Shown: positions 30,688-40,878, counted from the first letter of the stretch. The stretch is DNA of 64,000 bases from Vibrio sp. ED004 (GCF_023206395.1 NZ_CP066149.1:1116001-1180000), one strand, 5' to 3'. The notes: generated by a model from the letters alone, not told the origin. Numbers and translations are program-made.

Positions 30688-31218
30688 TTACTCTTGAGGT
30701 ACAACTTTACCGATGTACGGCAGGTGACGATATTTTTGTGCGTAGTCGATACCAACACCCACAACGAACTCGTCAGGGATTTCAAAACCAATCCACTTAG
30801 TATCCACCGTCACTTCACGACGAGAAGGCTTGTCTAGTAGCGTACAAATTTCGATAGATTTAGGACCACGTAGGCTCAGAATCTCTTTCACTTTCGTCAG
30901 TGTGTTACCTGTATCGATAATGTCTTCAACAAGCAGAACGTCTTTACCTTGGATATCATCATCCAGGTCTTTCAAAATACGAACATCACGTGAGCTTTCC
31001 ATGCCGTTGCCGTAGCTAGACGCAGTCATGAAATCAACTTGGTGAGTTAAATCGATAGCACGAGCAAGATCCGCCATAAAGACAAAAGATCCACGTAATA
31101 AGCCAACTAAAACTAGATCTTCACTACCTTTGTAGTGTTCCGTGATCTGTTTGCCTAGTTCGTTCACTCGATCCTGAACTTCTTGCTCAGAGATCATGAC
31201 TTCAACTGTATGCTTCAT
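30688..31218 (-). CDS. hpt: Hypoxanthine phosphoribosyltransferase
   Basis: A 176-residue purine-salvage enzyme. The PRPP-binding loop [13 protein letters not shown] and the [15 protein letters not shown] loop are intact, and [15 protein letters not shown] near the C terminus binds the purine. It lies back to back with the luxR-type regulator; the hpt-luxR neighbourhood is a Vibrio hallmark. AGAG lies 7 nt upstream of the ATG. Confidence 0.95.
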   Translation of the reverse strand: MKHTVEVMISEQEVQDRVNELGKQITEHYKGSEDLVLVGLLRGSFVFMADLARAIDLTHQVDFMTASSYGNGMESSRDVRILKDLDDDIQGKDVLLVEDIIDTGNTLTKVKEILSLRGPKSIEICTLLDKPSRREVTVDTKWIGFEIPDEFVVGVGIDYAQKYRHLPYIGKVVPQE

Positions 31219-31555
31219 ACTGCTCTCATTTTATTTGGTGATTGCGACAAGTGTAGACAGTTCTGCCATCGGCGCCGCTCAATTTGTGCGTAAGTCTAGC
31301 ACTGCTCAAATACCCACACCACCTTATGGTTCAAATTTACTGTCAGATTATCCACGATAATGTGCGCTACTGCCTTGTCCGATACTCGCTTCCTTTCACA
31401 TCAATACTGATCACGCTTTATGTATCAAGTTTGATGTAACTGTCTATTAAATAAGCTCAAAGGATTGACCATTCGCATATGCACCATTACACTCATCTTG
31501 GCTTAAATAATAATAAAATCATTAATATAAGAAATTCGTTGGCAAGGAAAACAAA
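31219..31555. other. 337-bp divergent promoter region hpt/luxR
   Basis: The region holds the promoters of hpt (minus) and the luxR-type gene (plus). The last ~60 bp are very A/T rich. I do not find a convincing copy of the LuxR/HapR self-binding palindrome by eye. The last ~18 bp carry a probable Qrr sRNA pairing site listed separately. Confidence 0.5.
31538..31547 (+). promoter_or_regulatory. Probable Qrr sRNA pairing site in the luxR 5' UTR
   Basis: GTTGGCAAGG, 9 nt before the ATG and including the ribosome site, is complementary (one mismatch) to the CCTAGCCAAC core that I recall for Vibrio Qrr sRNAs. Qrr/Hfq repression of luxR/hapR translation is established; the exact fit here is from memory of the Qrr core. 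Confidence 0.55.
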
Positions 31556-32161
31556 ATGGACTCAATCTCTAAGAGACCTAGAACTAGGCTTTCACCCCTA
31601 AAAAGAAAACTTCAATTGATGGAAATCGCACTTGAAGTGTTCTCTCGCCGTGGCATTGGCCGTGGTGGACACGCAGACATTGCAGATATTGCTCAGGTGT
31701 CTGTAGCAACCGTATTTAACTACTTTCCAACCCGTGAAGATCTGGTTGATGAAGTACTGAATCACGTTGTACGCCAATTCTCTAACTTCCTTTCAGACAA
31801 TATCGACTTAGATATTCACGCAAAAGAAAACCTACATAATATTGCGACTGAAATGGTGACGTTAGTGGCTCAAGACAGCCATTGGTTGAACGTATGGTTC
31901 GAATGGAGCGCATCAACTCGCGATGAAGTATGGCCTCTATTCGTAACCACTAACCGCACTAACCAAATGTTAGTACAAAACATGTTTAGCAAAGCGATTG
32001 AACGCGGCGAAGTTTGCGACGATCACGACCCTAAGCATCTAGCGAACCTATTCCACGGCATCTGCTACTCGCTATTCATTCAAGCGAAACGTGTAGAAAC
32101 GCCTGAAGAGCTTTCAAGCTTGACGGATAGCTACCTAAACATGCTGTGTATCTATAAATAG
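31556..32161 (+). CDS. luxR: Quorum-sensing master regulator, LuxR/HapR/SmcR type (TetR fold)
   Basis: A 201-residue TetR-family DNA-binding protein. The N-terminal helix-turn-helix (about 25-60: EIALEVFSRRGIGRGG, ADIAQVSVATVFNYFP) and the glycine-rich GIGRGGHADI stretch are the signature of the V. harveyi LuxR / V. cholerae HapR group, not the LuxI-partner LuxR. It controls the high-cell-density programme (biofilm, proteases, type VI, competence). Position next to hpt and the pdh genes agrees. Its terminator's T-tract is the insertion site of an IS. Confidence 0.94.
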   Translation: MDSISKRPRTRLSPLKRKLQLMEIALEVFSRRGIGRGGHADIADIAQVSVATVFNYFPTREDLVDEVLNHVVRQFSNFLSDNIDLDIHAKENLHNIATEMVTLVAQDSHWLNVWFEWSASTRDEVWPLFVTTNRTNQMLVQNMFSKAIERGEVCDDHDPKHLANLFHGICYSLFIQAKRVETPEELSSLTDSYLNMLCIYK

Positions 32162-32178
32162 ATTCGCGTAAAACTAAA

Positions 32179-32206
32179 GGGTTGGCTTTTACGCCAGCCC
32201 TTTTTT
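32179..32206 (+). terminator. luxR terminator, with IS inserted at its T-tract
   Basis: GGGTTGGC / GCCAGCCC (one G.T pair, 6-nt loop) followed by TTTTTT lies 18 bp after luxR. The IS begins 3 bp after the T-run; because the 8-bp target TTTTTTAT was duplicated, the terminator keeps its U-tract and should still work. Confidence 0.85.
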
Positions 32207-32208
32207 AT

Positions 32209-33503
32209 GGTTCATCGCGGCTTTCCGGGGAAAGCCGCTTTTATCTTCAAGAAGAAGTAGTCTGTATCTCGATATCCATACCCCATTCGCTTGATTAACT
32301 TTATTTTGTTGTTTATCCCTTCCAATGTGCAGGTGTTGAGCGGATAAGTTGCCGATGCAATAATACCGTGAAGATAAGGCCTCAGTTTTCGTGCAAACTC
32401 TTTCAATGGCTTAATTCCACTCTCTTGCACTTGTGCCCACCATACCTCCCAGAGCCCCTTAGCATGTGCTTCTGATTTACAGTACCAAAGCTCTTTGAGT
32501 TGTGAGCCGAGTATATAAGTGGCCATCAAGTCCTTATTGATATTCAATATTTCAGTAAGATAGCTATCTTGTCGTGCATTTAAATTACCTCTGTTTTTCA
32601 GCAGTACCCAGCGTGAGCGCTTCACCCATTGCCTCGCTTTTTTATCCTGCTTGAGTTTGTTAGCTTGGTCGACTCTGACTCTATCCATCACCTCACGACC
32701 GAAACTTAGCAACAACATGGAATAAGTCGTAAACGATTTTTGCATTCGGGCAGTGCGCTTGAACTTCAAGGTCAAAAGCCGTATTCATGTCCATTGCGAC
32801 CGCTTCGATATTGTTACCATGCTTGCCTAACTGCTCGAAAAACGGTCGTATGTCCTTGCGGCTACGACCTAACCCTATCCAAATGACTTGGTGAGTCTTA
32901 GCATCAGCGATGACTGTGGCATATCGGTGCCCTTTAAAGATGGCGAACTCGTCCATGACGAGTTGCCTTAGCCCTTCCCATTTCACTGACGGTACCACTT
33001 GGCGAAGTCGACGTTTATCTATCTCTTTAATGGTGTGCCAATGAACGCTCGTTAACTGGGAGATATGCTTAATGGGAAGAAGAGGCAGTAGTTGTTCTAT
33101 ATAGCTTTTTAGACGCGTCGTTATACGAGCATAAGGCTCTAACCAAGATAGAAACTCTGTTTTTATGCCGCAGTCACGACACTTGATCCTTCGAGTTTGA
33201 ACGGAAAGCTCAACAGGAACATTGAACAACATGGCCTCTTTCACATGACGCCATTGATACTCATGGATAGCCTCAGCTTCAAGACCGCAAAGGCATTTAG
33301 CCTCAGAATTAGGTTTAAGAGTTAGTGTAACAAGTGATGCTGTCTGGTGAGACTTTACTATTTTAAAGCCTTCCCAGAATGAAGATAGGAAAGTATGATT
33401 CGGCATGAAAACGGTAGTTTGTGTATGATTTTTGTTTGGCGACTAAACCATATCACTTACTACCGTTTTTTTGTTTTTAGTTCCCGCTAATCCGCGATGA
33501 ACC
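32209..33503 (-). mobile_element. ISL3-family insertion sequence
   Basis: A 1295-bp element bounded by inverted repeats whose first 12 bp are identical (GGTTCATCGCGG), with weaker matching to about 24 bp. It is flanked by an exact 8-bp direct repeat, TTTTTTAT (32201-32208 and 33504-33511), the target size known for ISL3. The single transposase gene on the minus strand is frameshifted. Confidence 0.92.
32212..33406 (-). pseudogene. ISL3-family transposase, frameshifted
   Basis: The first frame (33406 to 32693, 237 residues) has the N-terminal zinc-ribbon (CLCG...CRDCG) and the start of the ISL3 catalytic domain (VMDEFAIFKGHRYATV; MDMNTAF), and breaks off at HVVAKF. A second frame continues as GREVMDRVRVDQANKL to the end at 32212, which fits the family sequence directly. 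A single extra C on the coding strand at about 32701 explains the shift. Repaired, the protein would be close to 400 residues, the family norm. It is not expected to be active unless the shift is a sequencing error or is recoded. Confidence 0.85.
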
Positions 33504-33530
33504 TTTTTTATTACCGATAGAAAACCAGAA

Positions 33531-33685
33531 TGAGATTCCCTACTCCTTCCTTCGTCAGCCTATTGAATGACAGGAATATAGAGCTACAGTTCTCACCTTT
33601 ACGCTAGAGATATCGTCAAAGCATAAACTTTCAATCCTCACTTCGTCATCCTCAAGAGCGAGGGACGAGCGAGTTGGGGATCTCA
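33531..33685. repeat. Inverted-repeat intergenic element, intact copy
   Basis: A ~155-bp non-coding element. Its ends are imperfect inverted repeats: the left arm begins TGAGATTCCCTACTCC and the right arm, read in reverse complement, begins TGAGATCCCCAACTCG. The right arm contains CGTCATCCTCAAGAGCGAGG (33644-33663). It lies between the convergent luxR and lpdA terminators. A second copy with the same arms, split by insertion sequences, lies at 49256-52217. No reading frame is evident. Confidence 0.7.
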
Positions 33686-33721
33686 TACAGACATGACAAC
33701 CCACTTTTCTTCAGACATAAA

Positions 33722-33749
33722 AAAGCCGCTGACGAATCAGCGACTTTTA
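33722..33749 (-). terminator. Terminator of the pdh operon (after lpdA)
   Basis: AAAAGCCGCTGA / TCAGCGACTTTT arms with a CGAA loop lie 28 bp after the lpdA stop and run into T-rich sequence on the minus strand. Confidence 0.85.
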
Positions 33750-33777
33750 AAAACATTAGCGAGTGGCTAAGAAAGAA

Positions 33778-35208
33778 TTACTTCTTCTTTTTCACTGCTT
33801 TCTTATTTGGAAGGTCAGTGATTGAACCTTCGAATACTTCCGCAGCTAGACCAACAGACTCGTGTAGAGTTGGGTGAGCGTGGATAGTAAGAGCGATATC
33901 TTCTGCGTCACAACCCATTTCGATTGCTAGGCCGATTTCACCAAGAAGCTCACCACCGTTAGTACCAACAACAGCACCACCGATTACGCGATGAGTATCT
34001 TTATCGAAGATCATCTTAGTCATACCGTCTGCACAGTCAGAAGCGATTGCACGACCAGAAGCAGCCCAAGGGAAAGTAGCAACTTCGTAGTTCAGGCCTT
34101 CCGCTTTCGCTTCTTTCTCAGTCTTACCTACCCAAGCAACTTCTGGCTCAGTGTACGCAATTGATGGGATTACTTTAGGGTCGAAGTAGTGCTTCTTACC
34201 AGAGATAACTTCAGCAGCTACGTGACCTTCATGTACACCTTTGTGAGCAAGCATTGGTTGACCAACAACGTCACCGATCGCGTGGATGTGAGGAACGTTC
34301 GTACGCATTTGCTTATCAACATTGATGAAGCCACGCTCATCAACTTCGATACCTGCTTTTTCAGCGTCGATAAGTGCACCGTTTGGAACACGACCGATAG
34401 CAACAAGAACAGCATCGTAGCGCTCAGCTTCAGCTGGTGCTTTTTTGCCTTCCATTGAAACGTAGATACCGTCTTCTTTCGCTTCAACAGCTGTTACTTT
34501 AGTTTCAAGCATTAGCTTGAACTTGTTCTTAATACGCTTAGTGAAGACTTTAACGATGTCTTTATCCGCAGCAGGGATAACTTGGTCGAACATCTCAACT
34601 ACGTCTACTTTAGAACCTAGAGAGTGGTAAACCGTACCCATTTCAAGACCGATGATACCACCGCCCATGATAAGCAGTTTTTCAGGAACTTCGTTCAGCT
34701 CAAGTGCATCCGTAGAATCCCAAATACGTGGGTCTTCATGTGGGATGAAAGGAAGCTTGATTGGACGAGAACCCGCAGCGATGATTGCGTTGTCGAAGTT
34801 AACAGTTGTTGCTTCGCCTTCGCCTTCAACAAGAATGCTGTTAGGACCTGTGAACTTACCGAAACCGTTAACAACAGTTACGTTACGCATCTTAGCCATA
34901 CCGCCAAGACCGCCAGTTAGTTGGTCTACTACTTTTTCTTTCCAGATACGGATCTTGCTGATGTCCGTTTGTGGTTCGCCGAATACAACGCCGTGCTCTG
35001 CCATCGCTTTAGCTTCTTCGATTACTTTAGAAACGTGAAGAAGTGCTTTTGATGGAATACAACCAACGTTTAGACATACACCACCAAGAGTGCTGTAACG
35101 TTCAACTAGTACTGTTTCTAGACCTAAATCCGCACAACGGAATGCAGCTGAGTAACCAGCAGGACCTGAACCAAGTACAACAACTTGGGCTTTAATTTCT
35201 TTGCTCAT
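33778..35208 (-). CDS. lpdA: Dihydrolipoyl dehydrogenase (E3)
   Basis: A 476-residue flavoenzyme that reoxidises lipoamide in the pyruvate and 2-oxoglutarate dehydrogenase complexes. FAD site GSGPAG (14-19), redox pair Cys45/Cys50 in GGVCLNVGCIPS, NAD site GGGIIGLEMG, and the catalytic HAHPTLHE near the C terminus are all intact. It ends in a lysine-rich tail (KKAVKKKK). It lies 241 bp downstream of aceF; a weak hairpin at 35411-35432 may reduce transcription into it. Confidence 0.96.
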   Translation of the reverse strand: MSKEIKAQVVVLGSGPAGYSAAFRCADLGLETVLVERYSTLGGVCLNVGCIPSKALLHVSKVIEEAKAMAEHGVVFGEPQTDISKIRIWKEKVVDQLTGGLGGMAKMRNVTVVNGFGKFTGPNSILVEGEGEATTVNFDNAIIAAGSRPIKLPFIPHEDPRIWDSTDALELNEVPEKLLIMGGGIIGLEMGTVYHSLGSKVDVVEMFDQVIPAADKDIVKVFTKRIKNKFKLMLETKVTAVEAKEDGIYVSMEGKKAPAEAERYDAVLVAIGRVPNGALIDAEKAGIEVDERGFINVDKQMRTNVPHIHAIGDVVGQPMLAHKGVHEGHVAAEVISGKKHYFDPKVIPSIAYTEPEVAWVGKTEKEAKAEGLNYEVATFPWAASGRAIASDCADGMTKMIFDKDTHRVIGGAVVGTNGGELLGEIGLAIEMGCDAEDIALTIHAHPTLHESVGLAAEVFEGSITDLPNKKAVKKKK

Positions 35209-35449
35209 TGTGACCTCTTGTAGTCATTATCCCTAACAGGCTGAGTAGATGTTCTTAAATTATTGGGCTTTCAAACAGGAAACATTTTACAGAGATGTTA
35301 ACAGTGTGAAAGTAGCTTTAAGTTAGCCTGTGAGCTAGACAACAATTCCCTTCCGCTTTATGAGAAATGCGGGAAACTGTTCTCTAAAAATAGTCTTTAT
35401 ATAAAGAATTAAGGTGACCCGAAAGCCACCTTAATAATTACTTTCTCAA

Positions 35450-37318
35450 TTACAGTACTAGACGACGAATGTCAGATAGTGCGCTGTTTAGGAAAGTAAT
35501 GAAGCGTGCACCTTCAGCACCATCGATCACACGGTGGTCGTATGATAGAGACAGTGGAAGCTGTAGACGTGGTTGGAACTCTTTACCATTCCAAACTGGC
35601 TTAATTTCAGACTTAGATACACCTAGGATACCTACTTCTGGTGCATTTACGATTGGAGTAAATGCAGTACCGCCGATACCACCAAGGCTAGAGATTGTGA
35701 AACAACCGCCTTGCATGTCTGCCGCTGTTAGCTTACCAGAACGTGCTTTCTTAGAAACAGCCATTAGCTCTTCAGATAGCTCGTAAATGCCTTTCTTGTT
35801 CACGTCTTTGAATACAGGAACAACTAGACCGTTTGGTGTATCAACAGCGATACCCACGTTTACGTATTTCTTAAGAATGATGCTTTCGCCATCTTCAGAA
35901 AGAGAAGAGTTAAACGCTGGGAATGCTTCTAGCGCTTTAGCAACAGCTTTCATGATGAACACAAGTGGAGTGATCTTCATGCCAGTGTCTTTCTTCGCTT
36001 CGATTGCGTTCTGTTCTTTACGGAATGCTTCTAGCTCAGTGATGTCTGCGTTATCCCACTGTGTAACATGAGGGATCATTACCCAGTTACGGTGAAGGTT
36101 TGCGCCAGAGATCTTCTTGATCTTAGAAAGTTTCTGAACTTCAGTTTCGCCGAACTTACTGAAGTCAACTTTTGGCCATGGTAGTAGACCAAGAGCAGAA
36201 CCGTCGCCGCCTTTGCCAGATGCCGCAGCACCAGACTCTAGACGCTTAAGTGCATCTTTAACGTAAGACTGAACGTCTTCTTTAAGGATACGGCTCTTAC
36301 GACCAGTACCTTTAACCTTAGAAAGGTTAACGCCAAATTCACGAGCAAGACGACGAACAACTGGAGAAGCGTGCGCGTAGTCACCGTTCTCTTGGAAGTC
36401 GCCAGCTGCTGCTTGTGCAGGTGCTGCAACAGGAGCAGGCGCTGCAACAGGAGCAGGCGCTGCGCCTTCAACTACGAAAGTCATGATTAGAGAGCCAGTT
36501 GACACTTTGTCGCCAGCTGCAATCTTGATTTCTTTTACTGTACCAGCGAATGGTGCAGGAACTTCCATTGAAGCTTTGTCGCCTTCAACAGTAATTAGAG
36601 ATTGCTCTTCTTCTACTGTATCGCCAACCGCTACCATGATTTCAGTAACTTCTACTTCGTCACCACCGATATCAGGAACGTTTACTTCTTTCTCAGCTGA
36701 TGCTGCTGGTGCCGCTGCAACTGGTGCCGCCGCCGCAGGAGCCGAAGCTGCTGCAGGTGCTGAACCAGCTACTTCGAATACCATTACTAGAGAACCAGTA
36801 GAAACTGAATCACCAGAAGCGATCTTGATTTCTTTAACGATACCAGCGAATGGTGCAGGAACTTCCATTGAAGCCTTGTCGCCTTCAACAGTAAGAAGAG
36901 ATTGCTCTTCTTCTACTGCATCACCGATAGCAACCATGATTTCAGTTACTTCAACTTCATCACCGCCAATATCTGGTACGTGAACTTCTTTCAGTTCGTT
37001 CGCAACAGAAGGGGCTGCCGCTGCAGGAGCTGCAGCAACTGGTGCCGCCGCTTCAACTGCTGGCGCAGCCGGTGCTGCTGCAGCACCTTCCGCTTCGAAG
37101 ATCATGATAAGAGAACCAGTAGAAACAGAATCGCCTTCTGCTACTTTGATTTCTTTAACGATACCCGCTTGAGACGCTGGAACTTCCATTGAAGCTTTGT
37201 CGCCTTCAACAGTGATCAGTGACTGCTCTTCTTCAACCTTGTCGCCAACGTTTACAAGAATCTCAGTTACTTCAACCTCGTCAGCACCGATGTCTGGTAC
37301 ATTAATTTCGATTGTCAT
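35450..37318 (-). CDS. aceF: Pyruvate dehydrogenase E2, dihydrolipoyl acetyltransferase
   Basis: A 622-residue core protein with three tandem lipoyl domains (lipoyl lysines 41, 148 and 248, each in GDKAS), linked by long Ala/Pro-rich hinges, a peripheral subunit-binding domain (~315-353) and the acetyltransferase domain ending in YDHRVIDG (His595, Asp599). The three lipoyl domains are very alike, the second and third nearly so at DNA level. It lies 26 bp after aceE. Confidence 0.96.
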   Translation of the reverse strand: MTIEINVPDIGADEVEVTEILVNVGDKVEEEQSLITVEGDKASMEVPASQAGIVKEIKVAEGDSVSTGSLIMIFEAEGAAAAPAAPAVEAAAPVAAAPAAAAPSVANELKEVHVPDIGGDEVEVTEIMVAIGDAVEEEQSLLTVEGDKASMEVPAPFAGIVKEIKIASGDSVSTGSLVMVFEVAGSAPAAASAPAAAAPVAAAPAASAEKEVNVPDIGGDEVEVTEIMVAVGDTVEEEQSLITVEGDKASMEVPAPFAGTVKEIKIAAGDKVSTGSLIMTFVVEGAAPAPVAAPAPVAAPAQAAAGDFQENGDYAHASPVVRRLAREFGVNLSKVKGTGRKSRILKEDVQSYVKDALKRLESGAAASGKGGDGSALGLLPWPKVDFSKFGETEVQKLSKIKKISGANLHRNWVMIPHVTQWDNADITELEAFRKEQNAIEAKKDTGMKITPLVFIMKAVAKALEAFPAFNSSLSEDGESIILKKYVNVGIAVDTPNGLVVPVFKDVNKKGIYELSEELMAVSKKARSGKLTAADMQGGCFTISSLGGIGGTAFTPIVNAPEVGILGVSKSEIKPVWNGKEFQPRLQLPLSLSYDHRVIDGAEGARFITFLNSALSDIRRLVL

Positions 37319-37344
37319 TGTATTTACCTACCTTAATGCCAGTC

Positions 37345-40008
37345 TTATGCGTATTGCGGGTTAGTTTTTTCAGTGTCGATATCGAACTTAGCAATTGCTT
37401 CAACAACTACTGATTTCTCGATGTCACCACGTTTAGCCAGTTCAGTTAGAGCTGCAACTACGATGTAGCCAGCGTTAACTTCGAAGTGACGACGTAGGTT
37501 TGCACGGCTGTCAGAGCGGCCGAAACCATCTGTACCAAGTACTTTGTAAGACTCAGTTGGCATGTACGCACGTACTTGCTCAGCGTAGTTCTTCATGTAG
37601 TCAGTCACTGCGATTGCAGGTTCTTTACCAAGAACAGTTGTGATGTACGGTACTTTCTCTTCAGCTTCTGGGTGAAGCATGTTGTCACGCTCTACCGCTT
37701 GGCCGTCACGAGTTAGCTCGTTGAACGACGTTACTGAGAATACGTCAGATGCTACGCCGTACTCTTCGCTTAGAATTTCAGCTGCTTTACGCGCTTCGTT
37801 CATGATAGTACCAGAGCTCATTAGTTGAACTTTGCCCTTAGCACCAGCGTGAGATTCAAGCTTGTAGATACCCTTACGGATGCCTTCTTCAGCGCCTTCT
37901 GGCATTGCTGGCATTGCGTAGTTCTCGTTCATTACTGTTAGGTAGTAGTAAACGTTCTCTTGCTCAGGACCGTACATGCGACGGATACCGTCTTGCATGA
38001 TTACTGCTAGCTCGTAAGCGAACGTTGGGTCGTAAGAGATACAGTTCGGGATAGTGTTCGCTTGGATGTGCGAGTGACCATCTTCGTGCTGTAGACCTTC
38101 ACCGTTCAGTGTTGTACGACCAGCTGTAGCACCTAGTAGGAAGCCACGCGCTTGTTGGTCACCTGCTAGCCATGCCATGTCGCCAATACGTTGGAAACCG
38201 AACATTGAGTAGTAGATGTAGAACGGGATCATTGGTAGGTCGTTCGTGCTGTATGAAGTTGCCGCTGCAACCCATGAAGCCATAGAACCTAGCTCGTTGA
38301 TACCTTCTTGAAGTACTTGACCAGACGTTGCTTCTTTGTAGTAAGAAACGATGCCTTTATCTTCAGGTGTGTATTCTTGACCGTGTGGGTTGTAGATACC
38401 AACCTGACGGAATAGACCTTCCATACCGAATGTACGAGCTTCATCACAGATGATAGGAACGATGTTCTTACCAATGTTCTTATCTTTAAGAAGGATGTTT
38501 AGCGTACGTACATAAGCCATAGTTGTAGAGATATCACGCTTCTGTTCACCTAGTAGAGGTGCGAATGCGTCTAGCTCAGGAACTTTGAATTCTTGAGTGA
38601 ATTTTGGCAGACGTGCTGGCGTGTAACCTTGTAGGGCTTTACGACGAGCATGCAGGTATTCGTATTCAGCAGAACCTTCTTCAAGAGTCAGGTAAGGAAG
38701 CTCAGATACTTTCTCATCAGAAAGGATATCTTGTAGGCCTAGACGGTCACGTAGGTATTGTACGTGAGTCATGTCCATCTTCTTAACACCGTGAGCGATG
38801 TTCTTACCTTCTGCAGCTTCACCCATGCCGTAACCTTTAACTGTCTTAGCTAGGATTACTGTTGGCTTGCCACCTGTCTCTTTTGCATTGTTGAATGCAG
38901 CGAACAGTTTAGAAGAATCGTGACCACCACGCTTCAGTTCGAAGATTTGGTCGTCAGTCATGTCTGCAACTAGTGCAGCTGTTTCTGGGTACTTACCAAA
39001 GAAGTGCTCACGTACGTATGCGCCATCTTTAGATTTGAATGTCTGGTAGTCACCATCGATAGTTTCGTTCATTAGTTGAAGAAGCTTACCAGTAGTGTCT
39101 TTAGCTAGTAGAGAATCCCAGTTGCTACCCCAGATAACTTTAACAACGTTCCAACCTGCACCTTTGAATAGGCCTTCAAGTTCTTGGATGATGCTACCGT
39201 TACCCATTACAGGGCCGTCTAGACGCTGTAGGTTACAGTTGATTAGGAAACATAGGTTGTCTAGCTTCTCACGCGCAGCGAAAGAGATAGCACCACGTGA
39301 TTCTGGCTCATCCATCTCACCGTCGCCTAGGAAAGCGTATACACGTTGAGCAGAAGTATCTTTAAGACCACGGCCTTCTAGGTACTTAAGGAAACGAGCT
39401 TGGTAGATCGCAGAGATCGGACCTAGACCCATAGATACTGTAGGGAACTGCCAGAACTCAGGCATCAGTTTAGGGTGCGGGTAAGAAGGGATACCTTTAC
39501 CATCAACTTCTTGACGGAAGTTATCTAGCTGCTCTTCAGTTAGACGACCTTCAACGAATGCACGAGAGTAGATACCTGGAGAGATGTGACCTTGGTAGTA
39601 AACTAGATCGCCACCGTCAGTCTCGTTTGGAGCACGGAAGAAGTGGTTGAAACATACTTCGTAGAACGCTGCAGCTGACTGGTAAGAAGCCATGTGACCA
39701 CCAAGGTCTAGGTCTTTCTTAGAAGCACGCAATACGATCATGATTGCGTTCCAGCGAATAATCGAACGAATACGACGCTCAAGAGTTACGTCACCAGGGT
39801 AAGCTGGCTCTTGTGCTGCTGGAATTGTGTTGATGTAGTTTGTGTTGATGCCTGTAGCCATATCAACACCATCTAAACGCGCTTTATCTAGAACTTGTTC
39901 TAGTAAAAACTGTGCACGTTCTACACCTTCTTCACGTACTACTGACTCAAGAGCTTCTAACCAATCTTGAGTTTCCAGAGCATCAACGTCATGCTTCATG
40001 TCAGACAT
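37345..40008 (-). CDS. aceE: Pyruvate dehydrogenase E1 component
   Basis: An 887-residue homodimeric-type E1 that decarboxylates pyruvate with thiamine diphosphate. The ThDP motif GDGEMDEPESRG...NCNLQRLDG is present, as are the family blocks LEYLEGRGLK and HEDGHSHIQANTIPNC. It starts MSDMKHDVDALETQDW. pdhR lies 62 bp upstream on the same strand and aceF just downstream. Confidence 0.97.
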   Translation of the reverse strand: MSDMKHDVDALETQDWLEALESVVREEGVERAQFLLEQVLDKARLDGVDMATGINTNYINTIPAAQEPAYPGDVTLERRIRSIIRWNAIMIVLRASKKDLDLGGHMASYQSAAAFYEVCFNHFFRAPNETDGGDLVYYQGHISPGIYSRAFVEGRLTEEQLDNFRQEVDGKGIPSYPHPKLMPEFWQFPTVSMGLGPISAIYQARFLKYLEGRGLKDTSAQRVYAFLGDGEMDEPESRGAISFAAREKLDNLCFLINCNLQRLDGPVMGNGSIIQELEGLFKGAGWNVVKVIWGSNWDSLLAKDTTGKLLQLMNETIDGDYQTFKSKDGAYVREHFFGKYPETAALVADMTDDQIFELKRGGHDSSKLFAAFNNAKETGGKPTVILAKTVKGYGMGEAAEGKNIAHGVKKMDMTHVQYLRDRLGLQDILSDEKVSELPYLTLEEGSAEYEYLHARRKALQGYTPARLPKFTQEFKVPELDAFAPLLGEQKRDISTTMAYVRTLNILLKDKNIGKNIVPIICDEARTFGMEGLFRQVGIYNPHGQEYTPEDKGIVSYYKEATSGQVLQEGINELGSMASWVAAATSYSTNDLPMIPFYIYYSMFGFQRIGDMAWLAGDQQARGFLLGATAGRTTLNGEGLQHEDGHSHIQANTIPNCISYDPTFAYELAVIMQDGIRRMYGPEQENVYYYLTVMNENYAMPAMPEGAEEGIRKGIYKLESHAGAKGKVQLMSSGTIMNEARKAAEILSEEYGVASDVFSVTSFNELTRDGQAVERDNMLHPEAEEKVPYITTVLGKEPAIAVTDYMKNYAEQVRAYMPTESYKVLGTDGFGRSDSRANLRRHFEVNAGYIVVAALTELAKRGDIEKSVVVEAIAKFDIDTEKTNPQYA

Positions 40009-40070
40009 GGCGATCTATCCTTTTTGTTAGTTGGATTCTACTAAACACGTAAAAAGTCGAAGTATTACGA

Positions 40071-40832
40071 CTATTTACCCTGTTGAATTCGACGTAGAGA
40101 ACGTTCGCGGCGCGACTCTTCCTTCGTCAAATCCAGCAATGTTTCTTCGATGTAAGCTAAATGAGAGTGTGACATTTCACGTGCCTGTTCTGGCTGCCCT
40201 GAAACAATCGCATCTACAATGTTAGCTCGATGTATACTCACTTTCTCCACAACGTCTTTACGACGATGCAACAGCTTTAAATTCTCTAAGACATTTTGTT
40301 CGAGTAACGGAGCCAAACTACGAACAATGTGTAATAACACCACATTGTGCGCTGCCTCTGTTAAAGCAATAAGAAAAGCCATCACCGCTGCAGATTCGGC
40401 TTCAATATCACCCTTATCTTGCGCGCCGTGAATTTTATCTTGGCATGCTTGAATTCGAGCAAAGTCTTCATCAGTGCCACGCAATGCCGCGAAGTAAGCC
40501 GAAATCCCTTCCATCGCATGACGCGATTCCAACAAGTCTAGTTGGGTTTCAGAATGGGAGGACAACAAATTAAGCAAAGGATCTGAAAAGCTTTTCCAGA
40601 TATTTTCGCTAACAAACGTACCTCCGCCTTGACGACGAGTAAGCAAGCGTTTTGCTTCTAAACGTTGTATCGCTTCTCGGATTGAAGGACGAGACACATC
40701 GAACTGTTTCGCCAGTTCACGCTCAGGCGGCAACTGCTGCCCTGGAGCCAGTGTTCCTTCCACTATCAACCTTTCTAACTCTTGTTCGATAACATCGGAG
40801 AGTTTTGGCTGACGAATCCTTTGATAAGCCAT
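40071..40832 (-). CDS. pdhR: Pyruvate dehydrogenase complex repressor
   Basis: A 253-residue GntR/FadR-family regulator: winged helix (about 8-75, [21 protein letters not shown]) plus an all-helical FCD ligand domain for pyruvate. I choose the ATG at 40832 ([15 protein letters not shown]), the family start. A longer frame reaches 40877, but that would run through the probable operator at 40864-40878. It heads the pdhR-aceE-aceF-lpdA operon and should repress it when pyruvate is low. Confidence 0.94.
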   Translation of the reverse strand: MAYQRIRQPKLSDVIEQELERLIVEGTLAPGQQLPPERELAKQFDVSRPSIREAIQRLEAKRLLTRRQGGGTFVSENIWKSFSDPLLNLLSSHSETQLDLLESRHAMEGISAYFAALRGTDEDFARIQACQDKIHGAQDKGDIEAESAAVMAFLIALTEAAHNVVLLHIVRSLAPLLEQNVLENLKLLHRRKDVVEKVSIHRANIVDAIVSGQPEQAREMSHSHLAYIEETLLDLTKEESRRERSLRRIQQGK

Positions 40833-40863
40833 AGTTTGTTGTTCTTCTTTTTCTTCGCTGACA

Positions 40864-40878
40864 ATTGGTAATACCAAT
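40864..40878 (-). promoter_or_regulatory. PdhR operator 1
   Basis: ATTGGTAATACCAAT is a perfect palindrome around a central A and matches the PdhR consensus ATTGGTnnnACCAAT. It lies 32 bp upstream of the chosen pdhR start, where autoregulation of the operon would act. Confidence 0.85.

Noticed and set aside
35411..35432. Hairpin AAGGTG/CACCTT between aceF and lpdA as a terminator
   Set aside because: The stem is only 6 bp and lacks a T-run on the minus strand; at most it is a weak attenuator, so it is noted only under lpdA.
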